Of a DNA stretch of 64,000 bases, positions 41,401-52,267 are shown piece after piece. Each line of letters begins with the position of its first letter. Positions within the stretch are counted from its first letter, which is position 1. A program made the translations under genes and the position numbers. The stretch is taken from positions 2,232,001-2,296,000 of the forward strand of contig NC_085852.1 of NCBI RefSeq assembly GCF_020906515.1, given 5' to 3'. The DNA comes from Vanrija pseudolonga (lineage: Eukaryota > Basidiomycota > Tremellomycetes > Trichosporonales > Trichosporonaceae). Under the pieces are notes generated by a model that was not told where the DNA came from, made no database searches, and was given only the letters and a program-made list of their open reading frames with translations.

Positions 41401-43765
41401 CGTCGGCTCCACCCAGTGGGTCAACACGCGAGGGAAGCTCGGGAATGCGGTCCTTCTTGACCTTGCCCTCGGTGGTGAAGGCGTTGAACAGGCCCTTGAC
41501 CTCGGTGTAGACGCGGTTAAGCATGGTCGTCATCTCGACATAGGTGGCTCTGGGCGAAAGGAGCGAAATGAGTGTCGGGCCAAGCTCCGCAGCTGCGGCA
41601 ACGGCCTCGGGCCCGCTGCGAGCCCACTCGCGGACGATGGTCGCTGCGAGGAAGATCTGGTGGGCAGAACCTGATGCAAGGTACGTGCGGATAAGAGCAA
41701 AGTCGTCGAATGTATGCGGCTTGTGTCGGACCAGGGCCAGGGCCTTGGCTGCAGCAATGCGGGTCTCGAGTACGGTGTCGAGGGTGACAAGACCCATGTC
41801 GCCTGCCATCATGGCCTTGTCGACGTCGTGCCCGCGAACCCTTCGGCCAACGAACAGCGTTTCGTCGAGAGGCGATCCAACTGGCGTCATGACGATGGAG
41901 TACCAGTCCTGAATGAGTGGGCCAACCGTCGAGTCGAGATCCGTTTCGCCCACTGCAGCGTTGAATGCCTCGGCAGTGACGTCGCGAATGTCGGCCCGGT
42001 CTTCCAGGACCAGGTTCTGGAACAGAAGCGCAAAGACATCCGAGTGCATCCAGTCGCGAGGAAGTTCGGGAACCGTGATAAGGACGAGAAGCGCTTTGAC
42101 GACCGCCAAGCGCACAGACGTGATCGGGTGTCGGATAAACGCATAGATACGCGAAATGAGCGCACGGCTATCGGGGCTCGATGCCATGAGGGAGATGACC
42201 TCGGGCTTGGTGAGCAGTGCACCAAGCAAGTCCATGACGGCACCAGTGCTGCTGCCTAGCTCATCAGTGCCTTCGCCGAGGCAGGCCCACAGAGTCTCAA
42301 CAATGGAGCCGAGCTCGGGGAGCGTGACAAGGGTCGAGGTGATCGGGAGAAGCGCGGAAGCCGCGACAGTGCGGACGTCGTCGTCGGAATCCCTGAGGGC
42401 GAGTAACGAGCAGGCCACAACATCGTGGACGATGAGCGAGGGGTCGCGCACAGCTACCTCGTACTTGAGGCCCAGAAGACCAGCATGCCTCAGCTCCCAT
42501 GCAAACTTCTCGCCGCGAGGACGGTTCTCGGCTTCCTTGCCGCGCTTCGCACCCTGCTGGTTGACCATGGCGACGAGCGTATTGTGGACCTCTGCCGCGA
42601 TGGCGTCGTCCTCGAATTTGAACAGCACGCCCAGAGCCTGAGCAGCCATTTCGCGAACCGGGGCCATGACAGTGTCACCGAGGAAGTCGCCAAAGCGGTC
42701 GAGCGCAAGGAGTGTGAGGAGCCGGCGAGCGAGGGCACCGAGGAAGCCAGGGTACCCTGCGCCAATGACTCCACCGGTCGAGCGAAGCACCTCCATCAAG
42801 CCGAGTGCCGCACCATGGCGGACCTGCCATTGCGGATCTGTCAACGCCGCCGCGAGCTCGACAGCGACAGCCGACCATGGGCAGTGACCGTGGGCGTCGA
42901 GGGTCAAGACCTTTGTCTCCTTGGGCTCGACGGCGCCGCCGCCCTTGGACGGGTCAATGACCACGGCGTCGGGCTTGACGTCATCATCGGGCTCAGTCTT
43001 GACCTCTGTCTTGACCTCGGGCGGGGGTGTGGGCTGCGGCGTGGACTTTGGGCTAGTCTTTGGTGTGGGCGTCTCGGACACGCCTCCATTCCCGTTGGCC
43101 TTTTCGTTCATTCGCCGAATCTTGTTGGCCTCCTCGGCCATGTTGCCCTTCTTCCGCTTGATCATGGCGATCTGGCGAGCAGACAGGCCCTCGAAGATGT
43201 CCTTGGCGTCGCCAGCGGGAGGTGTGGCCACGCCACCGGTGGCGCCGGGTGTGCCGGCCGCGCTGCTGTTGCCGCCGCCACCACCAGGGGCATCCTCGTC
43301 GTCGAGCACCTTGTCCATATCGCTGCCAAGACCGAGGCCGCCGTCGAGCCCGACGGCGCCCATCATGGCCTTGCGGCGCTTGGCGCGGTCTGCAGGGTTG
43401 AGCTTGGCAATGTACTCTCGTCCTGCTGATGCGAGCAGCCACTCGCCCGTGTTGACAGTGTTGACGAGGTCAAAGGGGGTATCGGCGCCAGGGATCGGGC
43501 ACTCTTCGTCTGATGGTGATCCCTCCCATGCTGGTAGAGCCGCGGCGATCAATCCCAGTGCATGGGCTGCCGCTGTCCGTGTTTCAGAGCTCTTGCTCTT
43601 TAGCAAAGGGATGAGCTTTGCTATTGTCTCGAGTGCATCTGGCCAGGCATCGGCTGGGGGAAGTGATGTGAATGTCTTGAGTGCGACGTTTGCCAGCTGT
43701 TTTGCTGCTGTCCGTCGAACGAGGGTTGATGTACCCGTGTCGATGAGGAGGATGAGTTTTGACAT
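38432..43765 (-). CDS. MOT1: TBP-removing ATPase MOT1/BTAF1
   Basis: Swi2/Snf2-family ATPase that strips TBP from DNA and redistributes it. One uninterrupted frame of 1777 residues, close to the usual length (about 1850). N-terminal HEAT repeats start at MSKLILLIDTGTSTLVRRTA, with an acidic/Ser-Pro insertion around residues 100-290. The helicase core has DDMGLGKSLQTI with Walker A Lys1240, the DEGH box at Asp1345, SGTPIQNNVLELWSLFDFLM, and the second lobe with LLLTTSVGGLGLNLTGADTV and DRAHRLGQKRVVNVYR. The C-terminal end has the family's EVLDLFKVS-type segment. It is unusual here in having no intron over 5.3 kb. The start is the first ATG before the HEAT array. Confidence 0.97.
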   Translation of the reverse strand: MSKLILLIDTGTSTLVRRTAAKQLANVALKTFTSLPPADAWPDALETIAKLIPLLKSKSSETRTAAAHALGLIAAALPAWEGSPSDEECPIPGADTPFDLVNTVNTGEWLLASAGREYIAKLNPADRAKRRKAMMGAVGLDGGLGLGSDMDKVLDDEDAPGGGGGNSSAAGTPGATGGVATPPAGDAKDIFEGLSARQIAMIKRKKGNMAEEANKIRRMNEKANGNGGVSETPTPKTSPKSTPQPTPPPEVKTEVKTEPDDDVKPDAVVIDPSKGGGAVEPKETKVLTLDAHGHCPWSAVAVELAAALTDPQWQVRHGAALGLMEVLRSTGGVIGAGYPGFLGALARRLLTLLALDRFGDFLGDTVMAPVREMAAQALGVLFKFEDDAIAAEVHNTLVAMVNQQGAKRGKEAENRPRGEKFAWELRHAGLLGLKYEVAVRDPSLIVHDVVACSLLALRDSDDDVRTVAASALLPITSTLVTLPELGSIVETLWACLGEGTDELGSSTGAVMDLLGALLTKPEVISLMASSPDSRALISRIYAFIRHPITSVRLAVVKALLVLITVPELPRDWMHSDVFALLFQNLVLEDRADIRDVTAEAFNAAVGETDLDSTVGPLIQDWYSIVMTPVGSPLDETLFVGRRVRGHDVDKAMMAGDMGLVTLDTVLETRIAAAKALALVRHKPHTFDDFALIRTYLASGSAHQIFLAATIVREWARSGPEAVAAAAELGPTLISLLSPRATYVEMTTMLNRVYTEVKGLFNAFTTEGKVKKDRIPELPSRVDPLGGADAFTLDTARRAVGPTFEALTGLLKGAHAKASLANLRDRQRRALVSLGYFSAMKERLDVQIAASVAGALIAVSVMPPKLGPVVKAVMDAVKKENSELLQARAAESIGAFIAYCSSPEFTAPVNPTDKVLKNLFTFLNSDTSVTPVFTPTTDGILSLKDAPAAATTKKGQVPEESEEQIAMRVTRRGALAALGAVAHRFGSSLFDSVPKYWEGISAPLLAASQNVGSLDDALQQGGGQDLIDSLASLHLVAPQLDTSLHGHLVGLLPHLVSVLQSSFTVVRNAASRTLATLCSVATEDGMKFVVDQVVPLVGDAEHVHSRQGAVETINQIIKLLDIRALPYVLFLIVPVLGRMSDPDEPTRLLATSTFASLVRMVPLEAGIPDPPGFSAELLAKRDDERKFLSQLLDGHRAEQYELPIEIKADLRQYQKDGVSWLAFLAKYQLHGILCDDMGLGKSLQTICIVGSMNHERKMRHKETGGADSAHLPSLIVCPPTLTGHWYHEILKFTDTLRPVQYVGNSVQRAAIRPTLGQYDVVITSYETVRNDIADLGRMNWLYCVLDEGHVIKNAKTKLSQAVKQIHAQHRLLLSGTPIQNNVLELWSLFDFLMPGFLGSERVFNDRFSKPILADRDGKATAKEREAAAAALENLHKQVLPFLLRRLKEDVLKDLPPKIIQDYYCELSDVQKALYDEFANSRAAEEAGEVAAGEADSGAQMHVFQSLQYLRKLCNHPALVLNDPKALATVEHKIGKVSSLHDLHNAPKLEALQQLLLDCGIGLPASEKIDGEFQGHRVLIFCQLRPMLDLIENDLFRKHMPSVSYMRMDGSTDPRKRHAVVQTFNADPKIDVLLLTTSVGGLGLNLTGADTVIFVDHDWNPQKDLQAMDRAHRLGQKRVVNVYRLIMRGTLEEKIMSLQTWKKNIASSVVTQQNAGLGSMNTGEVLDLFKVSADGEAPKAPKASTGAMSMSKILEGLEELPAEEEYADMSMDAFLSKTN

Positions 43766-45600
43766 GGTGCGAGGAAGGGAAGGGGGGGATGGGATGCAAA
43801 GGAAGGTGATGCGAGGTCGCGTTGGTGTGTGTGCTGTGGGTGGTGTGTATTATGTGTGTGTGCCGGGTGTGGGTGTGTGTTGGGTGGCGGCGGACCGCCA
43901 AGGTGGAGGTGGGTTTGTGTTGTCGCGTTCCTCGTCTGGAACTTTTGGGTGGAGGCGACGACGGCGGCGGCGGGAGGAGAGGGCCCGACGCGCGGCGGAG
44001 AAGTCGGGGGGGGGGGGAGGGGTCGTGTCCAACTCTTTCGCTCGACCCAGGGATTCTAATATGACGCCCACTTATACCAACAGCGCCGATCGGATACAAA
44101 ACCAGGGAACCGGCATTACAAGGCTATAACGCCGACATGTGGCAGCAGCGTTAGACTGTCTGGTCATGTCCATCGGAACACGGGTTTCCCGTGACTGCTA
44201 TTATGGCATCAACTTATGGACTGCATGCTACCCATTGTATGCTCAAACCCATCAACCTTGGACAATGGTGACACAGAGAGCTGCGTCGACTGCTGCAAGT
44301 ACGCATCTGCCGATTCACAAGACAATCTGCCAAGCGGCGTTTCCATTGTTCTCTACGCCCTCGTTTTGCGTTACTCCGCCCTTCTGCGCCGCTGTGCGCC
44401 CTCTCGCCGTCTACCAAAGCCGTTCTTGCGCCCCCTCTGCGTTTCTGCTCATGGATGGACTGGAGGGCGGCTAGCTTCCTTGGAGCTGATGCGCTGATGG
44501 CTGAAACGTAGCGACTGATCCGCGCGGTAACACCATGGGTGCATAGGGCTGACTACCTGCTTCAAGATCTCGCTCCCAACCCGAAGCTACGCCCATCACT
44601 CTGGGCCCGTTTGGCCTCTTGGCTGCTCTCTCTGCTATTCACATCCCTAACAACAGTGACTCATTTACAGCTGCGTACGTGCGCCCCCGACGTGACACCA
44701 ATACCACGTCACGTTGCAGGCACCGTCTCAACCCCGCCTCCCCACTCCCCGCCTCCACTCCAGCCAGAATATACGCAGGTGGCGAGGTGTGGGGGGCGCA
44801 GCGGGGCGCGGCACTATCATCTTCCTCGTCTTCCCTCCAGTCTGCAGCAGTACACGCAACGTGACGCGATTGCCCGCCCTCAACTCATCCATTGTCCTTC
44901 CCCGCAACACCTCACTCATTTTGTCCATCTTCCTTCTCTACACTTCACTGCACCAAGATTGTGAGTTACAGCACGCACATACAGCATCACCGTGTGGCAA
45001 GACGTATTCGATGGTGTAACTGCAGATGGAGCGGAGTTTGAGATGAACCATGACACAACGAAGCGCTAGGAAAGAAGAGCTTGACTTCGACTAAACAAGG
45101 AAGTCGCAGCTCTGAACTTTGTCCCATGACTCGATGTATACATGATGAGCGCACATATAATAGGAAGGGAGACTACATTCAAAATGGCACACATATGCAT
45201 TCGCCAGGCTGATAGCCAACGGCCGGTGCAGGCAGTTATACCCAAGGCGTGGCCCGAGAAAGCCAAAGTGGCACATCTCACAGTGGCGGTCGAACGGGGA
45301 CAGGCCCGGGCGGGATGTTCATCTGATGCGGATCAGCAAGAGCTATGATATCCTCCATGACTTCCGTTAGGGGGTTTCAAGAAGGTTAGAAAACCATCGA
45401 TGCAGCCCATATCCTGTGCATCTTGTGCATAGCCCATTCTCCTTCAAACTCGCCCTTCCTGGTCATCAAGAACTAGGCCTTGCCTTCACTCCTCCCCCCC
45501 CCCACCCCCTTGCAACCCACCTCGCCTCCTCCCTCGACAATCCAAAACAACAACCCATCCCCAAGTTTCTAACCCACTAATCCGTTCCCAGGTCCAACCC
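43766..45600. other. large intergenic region upstream of MOT1
   Basis: About 1.8 kb without a supportable gene. A G12 run is at 44006-44017 and a C10 run near 45494-45503. The first part is the MOT1 promoter; the last part is the 3' flank of the sugar transporter. Confidence 0.45.
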
Positions 45601-47586
45601 CTAAGGCTTGCCACGCCCGTTCTCCGCCGTCTCGGAGGTGTACGAGTCGGCGGTGTGCACGCCGCTGCTGTCGTCGAGCTCGGCAAACTCGTCGACCTTG
45701 GTGCTGGCGAACTGGCGCGCGGGGACCTTGTTCTCGAAGAGAATGTTGAGCTCGCCGAAGGTACGGCCCTTGGTCTCCGGGAGGCGGAAGTAGCAGTACG
45801 TGAAGGCGATGGTGCAGGTGCCGAGCCAGAACATGCACGCGCGCGCGCCCCAGCCCCACGCCTGTGCCTGCAGCATGCGGGGCACGAGCTGCGCCACGCA
45901 GATTTGCGAGCAGATGTAGGCGACACGTGCGAGGGCGATACTCTGCGGGCGGACACGGGCGGCCGGCATATCCGCCACAATCGTCTGGGGAGGTCAGCCA
46001 CCTTCCACACGACCGTTTTTCTTCGTTCTTTCGCGTCTCTAGGCCTCTACAGAGCCCCAGAGCGCTCCAGAATGATACTTGCGTAGCATGCTGGGCCTAC
46101 ACCTAAGTTGTAGGAGAGATTGAGGAGCACTAGGATCACGCCGATGCCGTAGGAGCTGCCGGAAGTCTTGGGAGTGAAGCCGAGTGTTCCGACGATCAAG
46201 TGGCACAATCCGATGGCGGCAATTCCGGCCATGTAAATCGTCCTGCGGCCCCAGCGGTAGGACAGGACCCAGTAGATCGGCGTTCCGATAATGTACATCG
46301 TGTTCTGGACCATGTTCAGGTTGAATGCGTTTGCCTGGCTCATGCCGGCAGTCTGAAGGCTGTCGGAGGTCAGAGGGCGGGAGGGAGGAGAACCCTCGCG
46401 GGTGCCACTCACAAGGACGAGGCGTAAGACACGACGGTTTTACCGGACCACGACTGGATCGCCCACGTAACCATTGTAATTTCGAGACGGCGGCGGTTGA
46501 CGCCGCGGAATGCATCGCGGTAGCCCGAGCCGGCGGAGGCGCGCTTCTCGAGCTCGTCAGTGTGCTGGATGAGGGCGACCTGGGCGTCGAGGGATGCCTC
46601 GTCGTGGTGTCCCTTGATGGCGAGGCGGCGGATGACGTTCTTGGCTTCGTCGACACGTCCCTTGGACACGAGCCAGCGGGGGCCTGGAGTTAGCCGTAAG
46701 CATAGCAAGCCGACTCACTCTCAGGGAGGAAGAGCGAGCCGATGAACAGGGGCAGGGGCCACGCCCACTGAACGATGTAAGGCACGCGCCAGCCCCAGTT
46801 GTTGTTGAGAACAAGGCATGCACGGATAACGGCCACAGCGAGGAAGAGGCCTGAGGTCAGAAACGAACCCAAACTTGTACTCACCGATGCCCCAGCAGAG
46901 GTTGACGAACGACGCGAGGTAGCCGCGGAGTGCCACAGGGCAGACTTCGGCAGCGTAGGCGGTCGTCAGAGTTTCTGAAGTCAGCAACGACCAACAACTC
47001 GCGGCTTACGGAAGATACCCCAAGGGATACCGCAGACAATCTCTCCGCCGAGAAGCATAGGCAGGTCCTTGGAGAAGACGGGGATGAAGATGGCGGCAGC
47101 CATGAGAACCATGGCGCACGAGTAGGTCCTCTTGGAGCCGAAGCGCGCTTGGCAGTAACCGTTGATCTGGGCCGCGTCAGCACCTCGCCACAACACTGCA
47201 CTCACAAAGAGACCGATAATCTGACCCGCCTGGGCACCGTTGTTGAGTCCAGCCTGCCAGTTGGCAGGCACAAACCTCTTGCCCTTGGAGTCGAGCTGCC
47301 CAAAGTGGTTCTTGAACGCCGCTTGGCCGTAGAACGCGTTGATCTGGGGTCAGCAAGCCCCGCCTTTCCCACCACTCACAATACCCATGTCGTATCCCTC
47401 CATAATCAGCGCGGTAGACAGGAACATGGACCACAGCGCGCCGGGGTAGTAGATCCGCAGCACCTCCTTGAACGGCATGGCCTTCTCGCGCTCGGCGGCC
47501 TCCTTGGCAGCCGCGGCCATGGCCTCGCGGCGGGCCTCGTCGTCGTCGAGCCGGTCAATCTCCTTGATGTCGCCTTTCTCGCTCAT
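45601..47586 (-). CDS. MFS sugar transporter, maltose/alpha-glucoside permease type
   Basis: Twelve-TM proton-coupled sugar transporter. Eight exons, complement(47380-47586, 47206-47343, 47010-47166, 46885-46974, 46719-46850, 46413-46683, 46083-46359, 45601-45984), encode 551 residues. Diagnostic segments are IYYPGALWSMFLSTALIMEG, GIPWGIFQTLTTAYAAEVCP, SPRWLVSKGR and the end-of-domain PETKGRTFGELNILFE. The N-terminus is long, acidic and cytosolic, as in Mal/Agt permeases. Intron 7 (45985-46082) uses a GC donor (GCAAGT) and is the only choice that preserves GPACYTIVADMP. Divergent to an alpha-xylosidase gene with 743 bp between starts, which suggests it imports a xylose- or glucose-capped oligosaccharide. 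Confidence 0.92.
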
Positions 47587-48329
47587 TGTGTGCTGTTGTC
47601 TGCTGCTGACCAAAACTGGGCGTGGGGTAGGTCATTTCTTGGGCCCGCACACACCGGGTATTATACTCCTGCCTTGACATCGCCGGTGCCCCAGACATGC
47701 CCCGCACGCGCAAGTACCCGACGCAAATGCATCCGACCCGGGGCTGACTGCGCTCCGCTTCGGCGCGCCCACCCCCACGCGCATGCACGTCGCGTCGCGG
47801 GCCATGTTTCTAGATCTTCACCCCTCCGGACCGGACCCCGCGGCGATGTCTTGGCACGTCGGCAGGTTTGCGGGGTAAATGTGGCGCCACGGTTGGCGAT
47901 CTCGGCGCCGGCCGTCGGTGCGCGTCCACCTCGACGTACAACATTGTTGCTGCTCCAGCACACTCACATGGGAGATAAACAAGTCGCATGGACGCCGTCA
48001 CATGCCCCCCACGGGACGCGTAGCGGGCCCCGGAACGGACCCGCACGGCGTTCTGGTCCGCATATGCTGCAGATGCTGGCGAAACGGGCATCCCCGACCA
48101 CGCACCCACAACCTCCCGCCCCGCACCTCCGCTCCGGGGTGGCCAAATTATCTACACAGGTGCCAAGACAACTCGGCGCCGGCGCGCGGCGTGCCGAAGT
48201 CGTCGAGAAACCCCGTGCTGTACTTAACAGCGAATGGGCAGCTGCAATGCATGCATCAACAAGCACGGACCCCGGGCCGCACCACTGTCCGAACAACTCG
48301 CCCACTCCACTCCGGAACGCAACACGAAC
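47587..48329. promoter_or_regulatory. shared promoter region of sugar transporter and alpha-xylosidase
   Basis: 743 bp between divergent starts. Mig1/CreA-like CCCCRC cores are visible at 47700, 47773, 47836, 48007 and 48119, all on the plus strand. In DNA this GC-rich the enrichment is modest. No clear TATA box. Confidence 0.45.
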
Positions 48330-50840
48330 ATGAAGGTCACCGAGGGAACGTGAGTGGCGGGGCACGGCACGACGCATTACCGAAATCCGTGCTGACAGAC
48401 CTCTAGACGCTGGCGCGCCGGCCTCCCAGGCGTCACTTGGAAAGCCGGCATCGAAGTCTCGCAGATTGTCAAGGAGACGCCCGACGAGCTCCAGTTCCTC
48501 GTCTCGCCGCAGCATGTCGCGCACCGCGCGCACACGGTCAACTCGGGCGTCATCACCGTGACGGTGTCGTCGCCGCTTGACGATGTGATCAAGGTCCGCA
48601 TCGACCACCACTCGGGCCGCAAGGACCCCGGGCCGAACTTTGAGCTGTTCCCCGACGGCGCGCCGGATGCGCCCAAGACGTCTGTCTCGCGCCCGACCAA
48701 GCAGTCGATCAAGTTCACGTCGGGCAAGCTCTCGGTGAATGTCAACACTGCGCCCAATGAGTACGGCATGGAGTTTGTCGACGCGACCAACGCCGATGAG
48801 CCCAAGGTCCTCACGTCGGTCGGGCCGCAAGACACGTCGTTTGCAGACGTGCCCTACCGCTTCACGCTCGGCCAGGAGTCGGAGCAGAGCCGACTGACGA
48901 CTGAGAACGACACGCTGCCCCGCCAGAACGGCAACTTTATGCTCGAGGGCCGCAGCGAGGCGCTCGTCAGGTACATGCTCAACGACTTTTCGCTCGTCGT
49001 CGGCGAGACGATCTACGGCCTCGGCGAGCGGTTCGGTACGTTTGTGAAGAACGGCCAGGTCGTCGGCATGTTCAACGACGACCACGCGTGCCACTCGCAC
49101 AAGACGTACAAGAACATTCCGTTCTACCTGTCGTCGCGCGGTTTCGGCGTCTTTGTCAACCACCCCGAGGAGGTCGAGTATGAGATTGGCCGCGGGTACA
49201 ACTCGAAGATTGGCGTCAGCGTCCGCGGTGAGCGCCTCGAGTACTTTATCATCGGCGGCGGGTCGGCGAAGGCAGCGCTCCAAAACTATGTCCGCATGGT
49301 CGGCCGTCCTGCCCTCCCACCGGCATGGACGTTCGGCCTGTACCTCACCACGTCGTTCACCACGTCGTACGATGAGGCAACGGTGTCGCACTTCCTCCAG
49401 AAGATGCAGGACAACGACTGTCCCGTGCGCGTGTTCCACCTCGACTGTTTGTGAGTGGCAACGTGGCATGAGATAAGCTGTGCCCAGCTAACAAGGCCCA
49501 GCTGGATGGAGGCGTACGACTGGTGCTCGTTCCGCTGGGACCCAGTCGCGTTCCCCAACCCGCGCAAGTACCTCGCCGACATCAAGGCCAAGTTTGGCGT
49601 CAAGATCTGCGCCTGGGTCAACCCGTACATCTCGCAGCGCACCCACCTGTTCCAGGAGGGCATGGACAAGGGGTACTTTGTCAAGCGTACCGACGGCAGC
49701 GTGTGGCAGTGGGACTGGTGGCAGCCTGGCATGGCCGTCGTGGACTTTAGCAACCCCGAGGCGTACAAGTGGTATGCTGGGCTGATCCGCGAGCTGCTCG
49801 ACACGGGCGTCGACACCGTCAAGACCGACTTTGGAGAGCGCAGGTGGGTCAAGCCGCGGCCGTGACGACGAAGCTTACCCCGCAGCCCCCACAAGGACGT
49901 CACGTTCCACGACGGCTCGGACCCGCGCAAGATGCACAACTACTACTCGTACCTGTATAACAAGTGCGTGTGGGACGTCATCGAGGAGAAGTACGGCAAG
50001 CACGAGGCTGCGCTGTGGGCCCGCTCGGCTACGGCTGGCGGACAGCGGTTCCCGATCCACTGGGGCGGCGACCCCTACTCGACATGGGAGGGCATGGCCG
50101 AGACGCTGCGCGGCGGGCTGTCGCTCGGCTTGTCCGGCTTCAGTTTCTGGAGCCACGATATCGGCGGATTCCGCGGCTCGCCCGACCCGGTCCTCTTCTG
50201 CCGCTGGGTCGCGTTCGGCCTCTTTTCTTCTCACTCGCGCCTGCACGGGTGCGACAGCTACCGCGTGCCGTGGGACTTTGGGGACGAGGCCGTGCGGATC
50301 ACGAGCAAGATGACGCACGAGAAGATGCGCCTCATGCCGTACATCTTTGGCGCGAGTCTCCAGGCGCACGAGACGGGCCTGCCGCTCATGCGCGCCATGG
50401 TGCTCGAGTTCCCCGACGACCTGACGGCCCCCACGCTCGACAAGCAGTTCATGCTCGGCGACTCGCTGCTCGTCGCGCCTGTGTTCGGCAACACGGCCCA
50501 GTTCTATATCCCCGAGGGACGCTGGACCAACTACTGGACCGGGGAGACGATCGACGGCCCCCGCTGGGTCCAGGAGAAGGACTACCCCCTCGACGAGATC
50601 CCGCTGTACGTCCGCCCTGGCAGCGTGCTCCTCCTCGGGCCTGAGAAGATCGGCGTGCCAGACTACGACTACACGTCTGTCGGGCTCGAGGTGCGCGCGT
50701 TCGAGGTCGAGGAGGAGGTCACTGTGCGTGTCCCCGCTGCCACTGGTGGCAAGTGGGCCGGCAGCGTGACTGTTGCTCCTGGTGGCAAGGTGGCTGCTAC
50801 TGGCGTCAAGATCGCTCAGCGCGTCACCAACGGCCACTAG
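48330..50840 (+). CDS. alpha-xylosidase, glycoside hydrolase family 31
   Basis: Retaining exo-glycosidase that releases terminal alpha-1,6-linked xylose, as from isoprimeverose or xyloglucan oligosaccharides. Four exons, 48330-48349 (20 nt), 48407-49450, 49502-49843 and 49886-50840, encode 786 residues, near the 772 of E. coli YicI. GH31 motifs are ETIYGLGERFGTFVKNGQ, LDCFWMEAYDWCSFRWDPVA (split by intron 2), nucleophile Asp464 in VKTDFGER, acid/base Asp531 in HWGGDPYSTWEGM, and SFWSHDIGGF. The CFWMxxxxWCxFxWD signature is characteristic of the YicI-type alpha-xylosidase rather than of alpha-glucosidase. There is no signal peptide, so the enzyme is intracellular and needs an importer; the divergent MFS gene is the obvious partner. 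Confidence 0.93.
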
Positions 50841-52267
50841 GGCATGGTACATGGGCTTCGTAGATGGTTTAATTCGCATGCAAGGAAACATCATTGAGTC
50901 TTGTGGGCGAGAAGCAACGACATAACGTCCAAATCTCGGAACCTCGAGACCTCAACAGCAGAACCACAAAAACCTCGAAGCCACAAAACCTCGAGACCTC
51001 ACACACATGGCCCTCACGTCGGGACGGTCCGGCGTATGTGGAGTATGTAAACAACATTCAGCCGGTCAGCTGGCAGATAGATACCCGCAGATGTCGCCGG
51101 TTCGATGGCCCACTTGGCGCCGAGGCACAGTTCCGTCCCAGCTAGCCCTTGTTGTTGTTTGGACTTGTTCCATGGCCGGGCCGGCGATGCAGATCAGGCC
51201 AGATCAGGCCAGGCTCGCATTGAGCCGGAGCGGGTACCTATGTACTTAGCGCATGTGTGTGCTGCATGTTTGTATGTATGTAGTTCGACGCGAACAACAT
51301 TCAAGCATGCATGTCCCCAGATCGCCATGATCCCCGGCCTGTCGGATGGGTCAGAGGTGTCACTGGTCGCCGCCACATGCCGCAGACTGGCGCCGGTCAA
51401 AAACAAAGCATTCACGCGGCCGCCCGCTCCGATTCACTCGGTGTTGTCCCATTCATCATGCTGCAGTGAGTGAGTGACATACGCAAGGTCCGACACACAT
51501 CCAGCGCATACTAACCACAGCGACGACTAAAGCAATCGACACAAACACCGGCGCGCGCGGCGCCCCCAAAGCCTATCCCCACCACCCTGCCCCACGGACC
51601 AAGTGACTCACTGCGCGTATGTACGTCTATCCGCGTCCGCCCGTCTGCGCGCGCGCGTTCGCGTCCGGTCCGTCGGCTTCTCCAGGACAGGCTACGTCGG
51701 CGTCGTGGTAAAGGGTGGTTGCCTTGCAGGGCGCCCGCTTTAGGCATTAGGCTCGGGGTAAGCGCCTTGCCAAGAGGCAACAGACGGTGCAGGGAAGCCA
51801 TGTATCCTGAGGATCTGGCGTTGTGGGTCAGACAGGTAACTCTAGCTTGCTAGCCAGTCTTGCCCAGGCCCCCAGGCCCACAGCATAGTAGGCTTACGTC
51901 TGAGTCAATAGTCAGAGTTCCAGAACCTGAGCGCCCGTGGCGTCTTATCTCCTGGCTGGTGGTGTCTTGGGGTGCCTGGCGACAAAGCGGCCGTGCACAG
52001 TCTTTTCTACCAACGCCACTTGTCAGGGAACAAGTATTCAGCGCCACATTGTGGCGCGTCCACCACTGTTTGCTCAAGCCAGAAGAAGCAGCGCGAATTG
52101 AGCTGGCTGCATGCTGCAGACAGACAAAGCCTATTGAGACGCCGAATGGGAGGACGTTGACCCCCCCCACCTCCCTCTACACCCCCGACCCCTTCCCCAG
52201 AGCAACCTCATAAGCACTCGTGTTCTCTCTTCTCACCACCACACACCCCACCTCCACGACCACCGCC
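50841..52267. other. intergenic region downstream of the alpha-xylosidase
   Basis: No gene supported. Contains an AACCTCGAGACCTCA-type imperfect repeat (about 50939-51001), a short AGATCAGGCC doublet near 51190-51210, and alternating purine/pyrimidine CG tracts near 51550 and 51649. The end is the promoter of the Cys-rich secreted gene. Confidence 0.45.

Noticed and set aside
44539-44964. 141-codon plus-strand frame in the MOT1-transporter gap
   Set aside because: Low-complexity Pro/Leu/Thr composition, no domain, and no supporting splice or conservation cue.
47964-49469. 501-codon minus-strand frame overlapping the alpha-xylosidase
   Set aside because: It is the antisense of a well-conserved GH31 exon and of its promoter; composition is Arg/Asp/Val-rich shadow.
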